Source: Mycolicibacter algericus DSM 45454
GTDB taxonomy: Bacteria; Actinomycetota; Actinomycetes; Mycobacteriales; Mycobacteriaceae
Length of the DNA stretch: 64,000 nucleotides
Direction: 5' to 3'
Assembly (NCBI RefSeq): GCF_002086455.1
Contig: NZ_MVHC01000013.1
Span: forward strand, 1 to 64,000
This document shows, piece after piece, positions 19,117 to 30,770 of this stretch. The first letter of the stretch is position 1; each line of letters opens with the position of its first letter. The notes under the pieces were generated by a model. That model was not told the origin of the DNA. It ran no database searches and saw only the letters and a program-made list of their open reading frames with translations. Both the position numbers and the translations under genes were made by a program.

Positions 19117-19527
19117 TCAGGCGATGTCGGTGACCAGCACCGCCACCTTGCGGTTCTGCAGCCGGACTGCCCACGGCAAGGACGCGTCGGCGGTACCGGC
19201 CGGCAGGATCCGGGGATTGGTCAGGTGCAGCTCGCTGCGGAACAGTCGCACGTCGGCCTCCCCGGCGGCCAGCACGTTCTTGACCCAGTCGGCCTTGCCG
19301 TGGCCCAGGGCGATCGCCAGCACATTTCCCTTCCGATAGGTCGTCACCACCGTTTCGTAGGGCTTACCGGATTTGCGGCCCCGATGCTTGATCACCGACA
19401 TGCCCGGCAGGAACTTGGACAGCGGTTTGACCACCGGGTTCATGTATTTGATCTGCAGTCGGTCCAACCACGGCGGGAACACCACCGGCAGCTTGGACGC
19501 GTCACCGGCACTCTTGTCGACAGCCAT
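19117..19527 (-). CDS. Deazaflavin (F420)-dependent nitroreductase-like protein, copy 1
   Basis: A 136-residue member of the Ddn-like split-barrel family (counterpart of Rv1598c). Core signature: 'HRGRKSGKPYETVV' and 'GHGKADWVKNVLAAGEADV', which in this family form part of the F420 pocket. Substrate unknown; relatives reduce quinones or nitro compounds with F420H2. Start at 19527 preferred over 19545: GGAG lies 5 bases upstream and the length then equals the family. Lies in tandem with, and downstream of, a second copy (25 bp between reading frames). Confidence 0.8.
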   Translation of the reverse strand: MAVDKSAGDASKLPVVFPPWLDRLQIKYMNPVVKPLSKFLPGMSVIKHRGRKSGKPYETVVTTYRKGNVLAIALGHGKADWVKNVLAAGEADVRLFRSELHLTNPRILPAGTADASLPWAVRLQNRKVAVLVTDIA

Positions 19528-19552
19528 ACGGACTCCGTTCCTCATGGGTACT

Positions 19553-19957
19553 TCAGGTGATGTCTGCGGCCAGTATCCCGACCCACCGCGCTCCCGCCCG
19601 CGCGATCAACGGCAGGCCGTCGGTATCACCGCCGACGGGCACGATCCGCGGGTTGGTGATGTGGACGTCGCGCCGGAACAGGCGCACGTCGGCCTCGCCG
19701 GCGGCCAGCACGTTCTTGACCCAGTCGGCCTTGCCGTGACCGAGCAGCACCGTTAGCACCGGCCCTTTGCAGAACGCGCGCACCACGGTCCGGTACGGGT
19801 TGCCGGATTTGCGGCCCCGATGTTCGATGACCGCGAAGGTGGGGAGGTGGAATCGTTTGACTAGGGGGCTTTCGATCGTGCGCTGCAGGTAGTCCAGCCA
19901 GTCCGGAAAGATGTAGGGCACCCCGGGAACGCTCTTCGGGTGATTGTTGGTGGACAA
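19553..19957 (-). CDS. Deazaflavin (F420)-dependent nitroreductase-like protein, copy 2
   Basis: A 134-residue paralogue of the downstream gene. The same blocks occur, 'HRGRKSGNPYRTVV' and 'GHGKADWVKNVLAAGEADVRLF', with the middle nearly identical and the ends diverged, so this is a tandem duplication. The likely start is TTG at 19957, with GGAG 7 bases upstream. Both copies share the string GAACGGAGTC before their starts. M. tuberculosis has one gene of this type here. Function is inferred from family only. Confidence 0.75.
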   Translation of the reverse strand: MSTNNHPKSVPGVPYIFPDWLDYLQRTIESPLVKRFHLPTFAVIEHRGRKSGNPYRTVVRAFCKGPVLTVLLGHGKADWVKNVLAAGEADVRLFRRDVHITNPRIVPVGGDTDGLPLIARAGARWVGILAADIT

Positions 19958-20144
19958 CCGGCGACTCCGTTCCCGAGCTCACATGTGCCGTCCACCCTAG
20001 CCGGGTTGTCGACCGCACCGGAGCGGCTTCAACCGCCGTCGAGTGAGCGGTTTGGTCGCCTTCCCGGCCCGAATCCCGGCCAAACCGCGCACTCGACTCC
20101 CAGGGCGCCGACCGACGGGGCGAAATCCGCTTGAGCTGTTCTGG

Positions 20145-20150
20145 GACAAT
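20145..20150 (+). promoter_or_regulatory. Putative his operon -10 box
   Basis: GACAAT ends 7 bases before the hisD GTG, which suggests a leaderless transcript. It is a weak match, and no -35 box or operator is evident in the 200-bp gap to the divergent nitroreductase-like gene. Confidence 0.4.
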
Positions 20151-20157
20151 GGTCGGC

Positions 20158-23235
<3,078 letters not shown>

Positions 23236-23239
<4 letters not shown>

Positions 23240-23859
23240 CCGCCGAACCCGCGGTGGTGATCCTGGACTACGGCTCGGGCAACCTGCGCTCGGCCCAGCG
23301 TGCCCTGCAGCGCGCCGGCGCGGTGGTCGAGGTCACGGCGGATGCCGACGCGGCGGCCGCAGCGGACGGTCTGGTGGTCCCGGGCGTCGGGGCGTTCGCG
23401 GCGTGCATGGCCGGACTGCGCCAGGTGCACGGCGAGAAGATCATCGCCGAACGGGTGGCTGCCGGTCGCCCGGTGCTGGGCGTGTGCGTCGGAATGCAGA
23501 TCCTGTTCGCCCGCGGCGTGGAGTTCGGCGTCGAGACGGCCGGCTGCGGCCAGTGGCCGGGCGTGGTCAGCCGGCTGGACGCCCCGGTGATCCCGCACAT
23601 GGGCTGGAATGTCGTCGACGCCGCACCCGGCAGCACGCTGTTCGCCGGGATGGCTGCCGACACCCGGTTCTACTTCGTGCACTCCTATGCCGCGCAGCAC
23701 TGGGAGGGCCGCCCGGAGGCTTTGGTGACCCGAGCGACCCATCAGGTACCGTTCCTGGCGGCTGTCGAGGACGGGCCGTTGGCCGCCACCCAGTTTCACC
23801 CCGAGAAGAGCGGGGATGCCGGGGCGAGACTGCTGAGCAACTGGGTGGAGGCACTGTGA
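23236..23859 (+). CDS. hisH: Imidazole glycerol phosphate synthase, glutaminase subunit HisH
   Basis: Class-I glutamine amidotransferase that feeds ammonia to HisF. 207 residues. Nucleophile Cys in '[12 protein letters not shown]'; His/Glu of the triad in 'TQFHPEKSG'; '[16 protein letters not shown]' at the N-terminus. Overlaps hisB and hisA by 4 bp each. Its partner HisF lies 1.9 kb downstream, after hisA, impA and a repeat tract. Confidence 0.96.
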
Positions 23860-24620
23860 GTACGTCTGTGAACAACGCACTGGTTCTGCTGCCGGCCGTC
23901 GACGTCGTCGACGGCCGTGCGGTGCGGCTGGTGCAGGGCAAAGCCGGCAGCGAGACCGAGTACGGCTCGGCGCTGGATGCCGCGCTGGGCTGGCAGCGTG
24001 ACGGCGCCGAATGGATTCACCTGGTCGACCTGGACGCCGCCTTCGGGCGCGGTTCGAACCGAGAGCTGCTCGCCGATGTGGTTGGGCGCCTTGACGTCAA
24101 GGTCGAACTGTCGGGCGGCATCCGGGATGACGAGTCGCTGACGGCTGCGCTGGCCACCGGTTGCGCCCGGGTGAACCTGGGCACGGCCGCGTTGGAGAAC
24201 CCACAGTGGTGCGCACGCGCCATCGCCGAGCACGGCGAGAAGGTCGCGGTCGGGCTGGATGTGCAGATCGAGCCCGGCCATCCCGAGGGCGCGCACCGAC
24301 TGCGGGGCCGCGGTTGGGAGACCGACGGCGGTGATCTCTGGCCGGTTCTGGAACGCCTTGACCGTGAAGGCTGTTCGCGCTACGTCGTCACCGATGTGAC
24401 CAAGGACGGCACGCTGGGCGGTCCCAACCTGGAACTGCTCGGCGAAGTCGCCGCCCGCACCGACGCACCGGTGATCGCATCCGGGGGAGTGTCCAGCCTC
24501 GATGACCTGCGCGCCATCGCCACGTTGGTGGACCGCGGCGTCGAGGGCGCGATCGTCGGCAAAGCGCTCTACGCCGGACGGTTCACGCTGCCCGAGGCGC
24601 TGGCCGCGGTGCGGGGCTAG
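23856..24620 (+). CDS. priA: Phosphoribosyl isomerase HisA/PriA (likely bifunctional HisA-TrpF)
   Basis: A 254-residue beta/alpha barrel. The two catalytic Asp are visible in '[18 protein letters not shown]' and '[13 protein letters not shown]'. In Actinobacteria this enzyme (PriA) isomerises both ProFAR for histidine and PRA for tryptophan. No trpF is present in the trp block at 30.8-36 kb, which fits this dual role. The GTG overlaps the hisH stop; a longer upstream frame lies within hisH and is discarded. Confidence 0.95.
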   Translation: MSTSVNNALVLLPAVDVVDGRAVRLVQGKAGSETEYGSALDAALGWQRDGAEWIHLVDLDAAFGRGSNRELLADVVGRLDVKVELSGGIRDDESLTAALATGCARVNLGTAALENPQWCARAIAEHGEKVAVGLDVQIEPGHPEGAHRLRGRGWETDGGDLWPVLERLDREGCSRYVVTDVTKDGTLGGPNLELLGEVAARTDAPVIASGGVSSLDDLRAIATLVDRGVEGAIVGKALYAGRFTLPEALAAVRG

Positions 24621-24628
24621 GACCGCAC

Positions 24629-25444
24629 GTGGCGCTGGACACCGCAGAACTGGACGCCCTGGTCGTCGAGGCGTCGAGAATCCTGGATGTCGCGGCGCAG
24701 CCCTTCCTCGAGGGCCACCGGGCCGGCTCGGCAGTTCGCAAGGGGGGCAACGACTTCGCTACTGAGGTCGACCTGGCTCTGGAGCGTCAGATCACCGAGG
24801 GGCTGGTGTCGGCGACCGGAATCGGTGTGCACGGCGAAGAGTTCGGCGGTCCACCGATCGACTCGCCGCTGGTATGGGTGCTGGACCCGATCGACGGCAC
24901 GTTCAACTACGCCGCCGGATCGCCGATGGCCGCGATTCTGCTGGGTCTGCTGCGCGACGGTGAACCGGTCGCCGGGCTGACCTGGCTGCCGTTCACCGAC
25001 CAGCGCTATACCGCGGTGGCCGGTGGCCCCCTGCTGCGCAACGGGGTGGCGCAGCCGAGGCTGGGTCCGGCGGCGCTGTCGGACTCGTTGGTCGGCGTCG
25101 GCACGTTCAACGTCGACTGGCGTGGACGCTTCCCGGGCCGCTACCGGCTCGAGGTGTTGACCGGCCTGAGCCGGGTGACGTCGCGGCCGCGGATGCACGG
25201 TGCCACCGGAATCGACCTGGCCTATGTCGCCGACGGTACCCTCGGCGGCGCGATCAGTTTCGGCGACCACATCTGGGACCACGCCGCCGGAGTCGCCCTG
25301 GTGCGCGCCGCCGGCGGCATCGTCACCGACCTGACCGGTGCGCCCTGGACGGCCCAGTCGCGCTCGGCACTGGCCGCCGCACCGGGGGCGCACACCGAGA
25401 TCCTCGACATCCTTTCCGCCGTCGGTGCACCGGAGGACTACTGA
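24629..25444 (+). CDS. impA: Inositol-monophosphatase family protein ImpA
   Basis: A 271-residue Mg-dependent phosphatase of the IMPase family. Metal-site motif '[15 protein letters not shown]' and C-terminal '[16 protein letters not shown]' are clear. In M. tuberculosis impA (Rv1604) has the same place between hisA and hisF. Substrate not certain: inositol phosphate or a related sugar phosphate. Follows hisA by 8 bp. Its stop is at once followed by the 57-bp repeat tract. Confidence 0.9.
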   Translation: MALDTAELDALVVEASRILDVAAQPFLEGHRAGSAVRKGGNDFATEVDLALERQITEGLVSATGIGVHGEEFGGPPIDSPLVWVLDPIDGTFNYAAGSPMAAILLGLLRDGEPVAGLTWLPFTDQRYTAVAGGPLLRNGVAQPRLGPAALSDSLVGVGTFNVDWRGRFPGRYRLEVLTGLSRVTSRPRMHGATGIDLAYVADGTLGGAISFGDHIWDHAAGVALVRAAGGIVTDLTGAPWTAQSRSALAAAPGAHTEILDILSAVGAPEDY

Positions 25445-25445
25445 C

Positions 25446-25803
25446 ATGCAGCAGCACAGCGGTTCAGCGAGGCTCGACGCAGGAGAGGCGAAGCTAGGAC
25501 CGATGCATAAGCACAGCGGTTCAGCGAGGCTCGACGCAGGAGAGGCGAAGCTAGGACCGATGCATAAGCACAGCGGTTCAGCGAGGCTCGACGCAGGAGA
25601 GGCGAAGCTAGGACCGATGCATAAGCACAGCGGTTCAGCGAGGCTCGACGCAGGAGAGGCGAAGCTAGGACCGATGCATAAGCACAGCGGTTCAGCGAGG
25701 CTCGACGCAGGAGAGGCGAAGCTAGGACCGATGCATAAGCACAGCGGTTCAGCGAGGCTCGACGCAGGAGAGGCGAAGCTGGGACCGATGCATAAGCACA
25801 GCG
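25446..25803 (+). repeat. 57-bp tandem repeat (6 full copies plus a 16-bp start of a seventh), MIRU-like
   Basis: Unit starts lie at 25446, 25503, 25560, 25617, 25674 and 25731, exactly 57 bp apart; the seventh start at 25788 becomes the hisF start. Copies 2-5 look identical; copy 1 differs in the first codons and copy 6 by one base (GCTGGG for GCTAGG). Each unit begins ATGCATAAG, has no stop, and is in frame with hisF, so it would add 19 residues per copy. Within each unit CGGTTCAGC can pair with GCTAGGACCG (9 pairs, one bulge). A related pair of units lies at 58.26 kb. Tract begins one base after the impA stop. Confidence 0.95.
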
Positions 25804-26573
25804 ACGTCGCGGTGCGGGTCATCCCGTGCCTGGACGTCGACGACGGCAGGGTCGTCAAGGGTGTGAACTTTGCGAACCTGCGCGATGCCGGCGATCCGGT
25901 CGAGCTGGCGGCGGCCTACGACGCCGAGGGCGCCGACGAACTGACCTTCCTCGACGTCACGGCGTCGTCGTCGGGCCGGGCCACCATGCTCGAGGTGGTC
26001 GCCCGCACCGCCGACCAGGTGTTCATCCCGCTCACCGTGGGCGGCGGGGTGCGCACCGTGGCCGACGTCGACGTGCTGCTGCGGGCCGGCGCGGACAAGG
26101 TGTCGGTGAACACCGCCGCCATCGCCCGCCCGGAGCTGCTGGCCGAGCTAGCCCGCCACTTCGGCTCGCAGTGCATCGTGTTGTCGGTCGACGCCCGCAC
26201 GGTTCCGGCCGGATCGGCGCCCACCCCGTCCGGGTGGGAGGTCACCACCCACGGCGGTCGGCGCGGCACCGGCATCGATGCGGTCGAGTGGGCGGTGCGC
26301 GGTGTGGAGCTCGGGATCGGTGAGATCCTGCTGAACTCGATGGACGCCGACGGCACCAAGGCGGGGTTCGATCTGCCGATGTTGCGCGCGGTGCGGGCGG
26401 CGGTGAGCGTGCCGGTGATCGCCAGTGGGGGTGCCGGCGCGGCCGAGCATTTCGCGCCGGCGGTCGCCGCCGGCGCCGATGCGGTGCTGGCGGCCAGCGT
26501 GTTTCACTTCCGGGAGCTGACGATCGGACAGGTCAAGGCTGCGATGGCGGCCGAAGGAATCGTGGTGCGATGA
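25788..26573 (+). CDS. hisF: Imidazole glycerol phosphate synthase, cyclase subunit HisF
   Basis: Cyclase that, with HisH, makes IGP and AICAR. 261 residues from ATG 25788. Catalytic Asp are in '[16 protein letters not shown]' and '[15 protein letters not shown]'. '[14 protein letters not shown]' and '[10 protein letters not shown]' are conserved. The start is not certain: this ATG is the first codon of a partial repeat unit, and six further in-frame ATGs lie in the repeats upstream, the first at 25446. Use of those would give an N-terminal extension of up to 114 residues made of 19-residue repeats. The residues before 'VAVRVIPC' come from the repeat, so the native N-terminus was replaced. 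Confidence 0.95.
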   Translation: MHKHSDVAVRVIPCLDVDDGRVVKGVNFANLRDAGDPVELAAAYDAEGADELTFLDVTASSSGRATMLEVVARTADQVFIPLTVGGGVRTVADVDVLLRAGADKVSVNTAAIARPELLAELARHFGSQCIVLSVDARTVPAGSAPTPSGWEVTTHGGRRGTGIDAVEWAVRGVELGIGEILLNSMDADGTKAGFDLPMLRAVRAAVSVPVIASGGAGAAEHFAPAVAAGADAVLAASVFHFRELTIGQVKAAMAAEGIVVR

Positions 26574-26926
26574 GTGAACGCCGTTTGGATCCGGCGATCG
26601 CGGCCCGGCTCAAGCGCAATGCCGAGGGATTGATCGCCGCGGTGGCACAGCAGCGGGGCAGCGGCGAGGTCCTGATGGTCGCCTGGATGGACGACGCTGC
26701 GCTGGCCCGCACCCTGGCAACCCGTGAGGCGACGTATTTTTCGCGGTCCCGCAACGAGCAGTGGGTCAAGGGCGCCACTTCCGGGCACACCCAGTACGTA
26801 CATGCGGTGCGGCTGGACTGCGACGGTGACACGGTGCTGTTGGAAGTCGATCAGACCGGCGGCGCCTGTCACACCGGAGACCGCAGTTGCTTCGACGCTG
26901 ACGTGTTGCTCGGTCCCGCAGATTGA
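26570..26926 (+). CDS. hisI: Phosphoribosyl-AMP cyclohydrolase HisI
   Basis: 118-residue zinc enzyme opening the adenine ring of PR-AMP. '[12 protein letters not shown]', '[20 protein letters not shown]' and metal-binding 'RLDCDGD', '[11 protein letters not shown]' are all present. ATG overlaps the hisF stop by 4 bp. The HisE activity is not fused, as usual in mycobacteria. Last gene of the his operon. Confidence 0.96.
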   Translation: MSERRLDPAIAARLKRNAEGLIAAVAQQRGSGEVLMVAWMDDAALARTLATREATYFSRSRNEQWVKGATSGHTQYVHAVRLDCDGDTVLLEVDQTGGACHTGDRSCFDADVLLGPAD

Positions 26927-26948
26927 TTCACCCGCGGCGGCCGGGCGG

Positions 26949-26954
26949 TATGCT
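26949..26954 (+). promoter_or_regulatory. -10 box for coiled-coil gene 1
   Basis: TATGCT ends 8 bases before the GTG at 26963, fitting a leaderless transcript separate from the his operon (36-bp gap after hisI). Confidence 0.5.
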
Positions 26955-26962
26955 GGCCGACT

Positions 26963-27742
26963 GTGAACTCCGACGAGCCTGACGACTGGTACCGGTTGGA
27001 ACACCAGCAACGGCCCAGAGGTTTGGAGCTGGAGCGGCTCTCGGCGCAGATCGACGCCCACTACGCCAAGGGGACGGTCAGCGACATCGAGGCGCACATG
27101 CCCCGCGACGGGTCGCGGATCGTTGCGCTGACGAATCAGTTGAGTGAGTCGCAGGCGAACCTGGAATCTACGTCGGCGCGTTTCAACGAGTTGGCATCGG
27201 AAATCCCCGGCGATATCGTCGGATTAAGTGAACGACTGTCCGGAATTCTCAACGGGGCGGTCGCCGAGGCCGATGATATTCGTGCTGAGGCTCAGCGCTT
27301 CGCCGACGAGGTGCGCAGCGCCGCCGAGAACGAGGCGGCCGCGATCCTCCAAGACGCCGAGGCGCAACGCCGAGAGGCGGCTGAGTTGCGGGCCGAGCTG
27401 GAGACCCAGCACAAGCAATTGCGCACTCAGGCCGCCCAGCTGCGCCGACAGGCCGTGATGAGCGCCGCCGAGATCATGCGAGAAGCCGAGAACCACGCTT
27501 CGGCGATCTTGACCGAGATGAATCAGGCGATCAACAGCCACGTGGCCGACGCCCAGCAGCGCCTGGCCGAACTCATCGACGCGCGGGCGAAGATCGTCAA
27601 CCAGATAGAGCGCACGACGTTTCAAGTGAATCGCAGGCCCGAAGTTAACGACGCAAACCCGGTTAACGACGCCGTTCCGGTCAGCCGGGAATCGACGCCA
27701 CCGCCCAGGGAATCCTGGTTTCGCGAGAATCGTCCCCACTGA
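26963..27742 (+). CDS. Coiled-coil protein 1 of a three-gene cassette
   Basis: A 259-residue, very hydrophilic protein. From about residue 50 to 220 it is rich in Ala, Glu, Gln and Arg with heptad-like spacing ('AEAQRREAAELRAELETQ'), so a long coiled coil is expected. It has no membrane segment or signal. The C-terminus is Pro/Asn rich. The segment 'EADDIRAEAQRFADEVRSAA' resembles the tail region of DivIVA-type proteins, but no DivIVA N-terminal motif is seen. Function unknown. It stands between hisI and two DivIVA-like genes, all on one strand; M. tuberculosis has chaA here. A scaffold or cytoskeletal role is a guess from shape only. Confidence 0.7.
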   Translation: MNSDEPDDWYRLEHQQRPRGLELERLSAQIDAHYAKGTVSDIEAHMPRDGSRIVALTNQLSESQANLESTSARFNELASEIPGDIVGLSERLSGILNGAVAEADDIRAEAQRFADEVRSAAENEAAAILQDAEAQRREAAELRAELETQHKQLRTQAAQLRRQAVMSAAEIMREAENHASAILTEMNQAINSHVADAQQRLAELIDARAKIVNQIERTTFQVNRRPEVNDANPVNDAVPVSRESTPPPRESWFRENRPH

Positions 27743-27786
27743 CCCCATTTTTTCGCTATCGTAAATTTCGGCTGACACCCAGCCAT

Positions 27787-27815
27787 CATCTGCTACGCTC
27801 ACCTCGCACGGCGGC
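27787..27815 (+). promoter_or_regulatory. Putative promoter, element shared by the two DivIVA-like genes
   Basis: TACGCT at 27794-27799 could be a -10 box. The stretch around it (TCTGCTACGCTC, then TCGCACGG) reappears almost unchanged upstream of the second paralogue (29015-29035). It implies a leader of roughly 110 bases before the GTG at 27915. Confidence 0.5.
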
Positions 27816-27914
27816 TTGACCATGCCTGTTGAGCTGCCCTTATTCGGCGAACAGTCGGCTAGACGCCCGGTGTTGTCGAGCCGAGGGCAAATCCTGTCGG
27901 GAGGAGTTGAACCG

Positions 27915-28904
27915 GTGGTGCCAGCGATTCCGGAATTCGAAATGCAGCTACGCGGGTTCGATCGCAATGAGGTCTCCAATTACATTGCCCGGCTCCATCA
28001 TGAAATCGGAATTCTGCAGGAGAACACCAAATCGCTCGACGCCGTCAAAGCGCAGGCCCGATTTGACCGTGAGCAACTCGCCGCCGAGGTGAAACGGCTT
28101 CAGCACGACATTGTGCGGATGACCGCCGACGCCGAGGCCGAACGTCAAGAACTCACCGCGGAACTGCGGCGACTGCAAAGCCAGTTCGAGCAGGTCAGCG
28201 CTCCGGTCGACTCGGTGGAAGGCATGTCGGATCGCATCTCGCGGATGATGCGGCTCGCCTCCGAGGAAGCGCGGCGCACCAAGGAGTTGGCCCAACAGGA
28301 CGCCGAGTCGCTGACCGCGGAACTTCGTGAGCAACTGGAGGCCGCCAGGCTTGACCGGGCCGCCGCCGGCGAGGCATTGGCTGAGCTGCAGGCTTCCGCG
28401 AACTCGCGGCGGGCGAAGATCCTCGAGGTCGCAACCGCCGAAGCCGAGGAGATCCTGCGACTCGCGCACCGGGAACGCGCCCGGATCACGCAGGAGATCG
28501 AAGCCGCCGAACGCAGCCGCCGAGAGGTCTACCAGCGGCTGGCCGAAGACGACGAGCGCAACCGCCGGGCGGCGCAGGAGGCCCTCGACGAGCAGGTCAA
28601 GCTGGCCTGGGAGGAAGACGAGCACAACCGGCGGGAGGCGCGGCGGCGGCTGGACCAGAAGATGCAGGCCGCATGGGAACAGACCGAGGCCAGTATCGCC
28701 AGGCTCGACAACGAAGCCCGGCTGGAGGCCTCGACGCTGATCGCCACGGCCCGGCGCGAGGCCACAGTGCTCAGCGATCGCGCGCGGACGGCGGTGGAGC
28801 TACTGGGGCGAGAGCGTGCCGACATCCTCACGCACCTCAACGCGATCAGGAGCTGGATCGACACCGCCGTCGGCGACAACGGCGAGCGGCATTCATCGGC
28901 TTGA
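27915..28904 (+). CDS. DivIVA-like coiled-coil protein, paralogue A
   Basis: A 329-residue protein. The N-terminus '[21 protein letters not shown]' matches the DivIVA/Wag31 lipid-binding motif (R-G-[FY]-D-R-x-E-V). The rest is one long charged coiled coil, with repeated 'EEDEHNRREARRRLDQ'-like blocks near residues 215-260. Start placed at GTG 27915 because GAGGAG lies 8 bases upstream and similarity to paralogue B begins there; an in-frame ATG at 27822 would add 31 residues. No signal or membrane segment. DivIVA-type proteins mark curved membranes and poles and organise growth in mycobacteria; that this one does so is inference. Confidence 0.75.
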   Translation: MVPAIPEFEMQLRGFDRNEVSNYIARLHHEIGILQENTKSLDAVKAQARFDREQLAAEVKRLQHDIVRMTADAEAERQELTAELRRLQSQFEQVSAPVDSVEGMSDRISRMMRLASEEARRTKELAQQDAESLTAELREQLEAARLDRAAAGEALAELQASANSRRAKILEVATAEAEEILRLAHRERARITQEIEAAERSRREVYQRLAEDDERNRRAAQEALDEQVKLAWEEDEHNRREARRRLDQKMQAAWEQTEASIARLDNEARLEASTLIATARREATVLSDRARTAVELLGRERADILTHLNAIRSWIDTAVGDNGERHSSA

Positions 28905-29014
28905 CGCAAACGGCGAATCGTCCGGGCGGGCAAAAGAGTCCTCATTTCGCGAAAGCTGTCCGCACTTGAGCTGAAGTCTGCCCCCGATGAGACCGGTGAC
29001 ACGCTCTGCCAGGT

Positions 29015-29145
29015 CTGATACGCTCCGTCGCACGGTGCGTTGAGTGCGCATGCCCATTTAGCTTCGCGCGCAAGCCAACTCAGTTGCACGCTGCTTGGCT
29101 GTCGAACCGAGAACCGAACCTGACGGGTACCTAGGAGTAACGCCG
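29015..29145 (+). promoter_or_regulatory. Promoter and ~120-base leader of DivIVA-like paralogue B
   Basis: TACGCT at 29019-29024 with the flanks TCTGATACGCTC and TCGCACGG copies the element before paralogue A. The leader that follows has an ATGCCC shortly followed by a stop (29050-29061), then TAGGAG 8 bases before the GTG at 29146. The rest of the 241-bp gap (28905-29014) shows nothing I can name. Confidence 0.5.
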
Positions 29146-30222
29146 GTGGCGCTGGAGATTCCGGAATTCGAAACGCAGATGCGCGGTTTCGATCGCAATG
29201 AAGTAGCCGACTACATCGCTCGCCTCCACCGGGAAATCGACATTCTGCAGGACCGCAACAAATCCCTCGAAGCCGCCAAGTCGCAAACTCGATTCGACCG
29301 GGAGCAACTCAGCGCGGAGGTCACGCGGCTGCAGAACGACATCGTGCGGCTGACGGCTGAGGCCGAGTCCGAACGGCAACGTCTCACCGGCGAACTGTCG
29401 CAACTGCAAAGCCAGTTCGAGCAGGTCACCGGTCCGGTCAACTCGGTGGAGGGCATGTCGGACCGGATCGCGCGGATGATGCGCATCGCCTCCGAGGAAG
29501 CGCGGCGCACCAAGGAATTGGCCCAACAGGACGCCGAGTCGCTGACCGGACAACTGCGCGAGCAGTTGGAGGCCGCCAGCCACGACCGTGCCGCCGCCAG
29601 CGAGGCGCTGGCCGAATTTCAGGCTTCCACCAACGCGCGCCGGGCGAAGATCCTCGATGCCGCGACCCAGGAGGCCGAGGAGATCCTGCGGATTGCGCAC
29701 GAGGAGCGCAGCCGCATCGCACAGGAGATCGAAGAGGCCGAGCGCAGCCGACGCGAGGTCTACCAGCGGCTGGCCGAGGAAGACGAGCGCAACCGCCGGG
29801 CGGCGCAGGAATCCCTCGACCAGCAGATCAAGCTGGCCTGGGAAGAAGACGAGCGCAACCGCCGCGAAGCCCAGCACCGGCTGGACCAGAAGATGCAGGC
29901 GGCCTGGGAGCAGGCCGAGGCGAACATCGCCAAGCTCGACAAGGAGGCTCGGCTGGAGGCGTCCACGCTGATCGCCACCACCAAACGCGAGGCCAAACTG
30001 CTCACCGAGCGCACCCAGTCCGAAGTGGATCTGTTGGTACGGGAACGCTCCGGGATCGTCACCCACCTCACCGAGATCCGCAACTGGATCGACACCGCCG
30101 TCGGCGACAACCTGCGGGCACCCGAAGACGTCCCGCCGGCCGCTTCCGACGAAGCACCCGAAGCCGAACAAGCCGACGACAACGACACCGCTGACGACAA
30201 CGACACGGCCACCGACGAGTAG
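29146..30222 (+). CDS. DivIVA-like coiled-coil protein, paralogue B
   Basis: A 358-residue close paralogue of the preceding gene. Near-identical blocks include '[19 protein letters not shown]', '[11 protein letters not shown]', '[18 protein letters not shown]' and '[20 protein letters not shown]'. It differs by a C-terminal tail of about 40 very acidic residues ('[20 protein letters not shown]'). The GTG with TAGGAG 8 bases upstream is chosen over a TTG 51 bases earlier. Likely a polar or membrane-curvature scaffold by family resemblance. The pair arose by duplication that included the promoter. Confidence 0.75.
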   Translation: MALEIPEFETQMRGFDRNEVADYIARLHREIDILQDRNKSLEAAKSQTRFDREQLSAEVTRLQNDIVRLTAEAESERQRLTGELSQLQSQFEQVTGPVNSVEGMSDRIARMMRIASEEARRTKELAQQDAESLTGQLREQLEAASHDRAAASEALAEFQASTNARRAKILDAATQEAEEILRIAHEERSRIAQEIEEAERSRREVYQRLAEEDERNRRAAQESLDQQIKLAWEEDERNRREAQHRLDQKMQAAWEQAEANIAKLDKEARLEASTLIATTKREAKLLTERTQSEVDLLVRERSGIVTHLTEIRNWIDTAVGDNLRAPEDVPPAASDEAPEAEQADDNDTADDNDTATDE

Positions 30223-30254
30223 ACATCCCCAACCCGCCGGGCCGGCCCGGCGGT

Positions 30255-30719
30255 CTAGGCGGAGGAACGCGCCCGCAGCAGCTCCAGCGCCTTGTCGGCG
30301 TGGGCATCCATGGCGAACTCGCTGGCGATCACGCCCAGCACCGTGCGATCGGTGTCGATGACGAACGTGGTCCGCTTCACCGGCAGCAGCTTGCCCAGCA
30401 GCCCGCGCTTGACGCCGAACCGGGCGGCCACCGTGCCGTCGGTGTCGGACAGCAGCGGGTAGTCGAAGCCCTGCTGATCGGCGAACTTGGCCTGCTTGGC
30501 CACCGCGTCGGCGCTGATGCCCACCCGTTGCGCCCCCACCGCGGCGAACTCGCCGGCCAGATCCCGGAAGTGGCACGCCTCCTTGGTGCAGCCGGGAGTC
30601 ATCGCCGCCGGGTAGAAGAACAGCACCACCGGCCCGTCGGCCAGCAGCGCACTGAGTCGCCTCGGTGTTCCGGTCTGGTCGGGGAGCTCGAAGTCGGCCA
30701 CGGTGTCGCCAGTGTTCAT
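30255..30719 (-). CDS. bcpB: Peroxiredoxin of the Bcp/PrxQ type
   Basis: A 154-residue thiol peroxidase that reduces hydroperoxides. The peroxidatic motif is '[17 protein letters not shown]', with the catalytic Cys and a second Cys 5 residues later, the PrxQ pattern. '[11 protein letters not shown]' is the usual start. The ATG at 30719 has TAGCCT (minus strand) 7 bases upstream, so it is probably leaderless. Divergent from trpE with 51 bp between starts. Confidence 0.94.
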   Translation of the reverse strand: MNTGDTVADFELPDQTGTPRRLSALLADGPVVLFFYPAAMTPGCTKEACHFRDLAGEFAAVGAQRVGISADAVAKQAKFADQQGFDYPLLSDTDGTVAARFGVKRGLLGKLLPVKRTTFVIDTDRTVLGVIASEFAMDAHADKALELLRARSSA

Positions 30720-30770
30720 GGCCGCCAGGCTACTCCCGGCCGCACGGGTGGGGTCTGGGAAGATGGGCCC

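Noticed and set aside
25446..25803. CRISPR array
   Set aside because: The 57-bp units are directly joined with no unique spacers, and no cas gene is near.
27816..27914. Upstream start of DivIVA-like paralogue A (TTG 27816 or ATG 27822)
   Set aside because: Similarity to paralogue B begins at GTG 27915, which has GAGGAG 8 bases upstream. The extension cannot be excluded fully.
30720..30770. trp leader peptide or attenuator before trpE
   Set aside because: The gap is 51 bp, has no Trp-rich short ORF and no competing hairpins.
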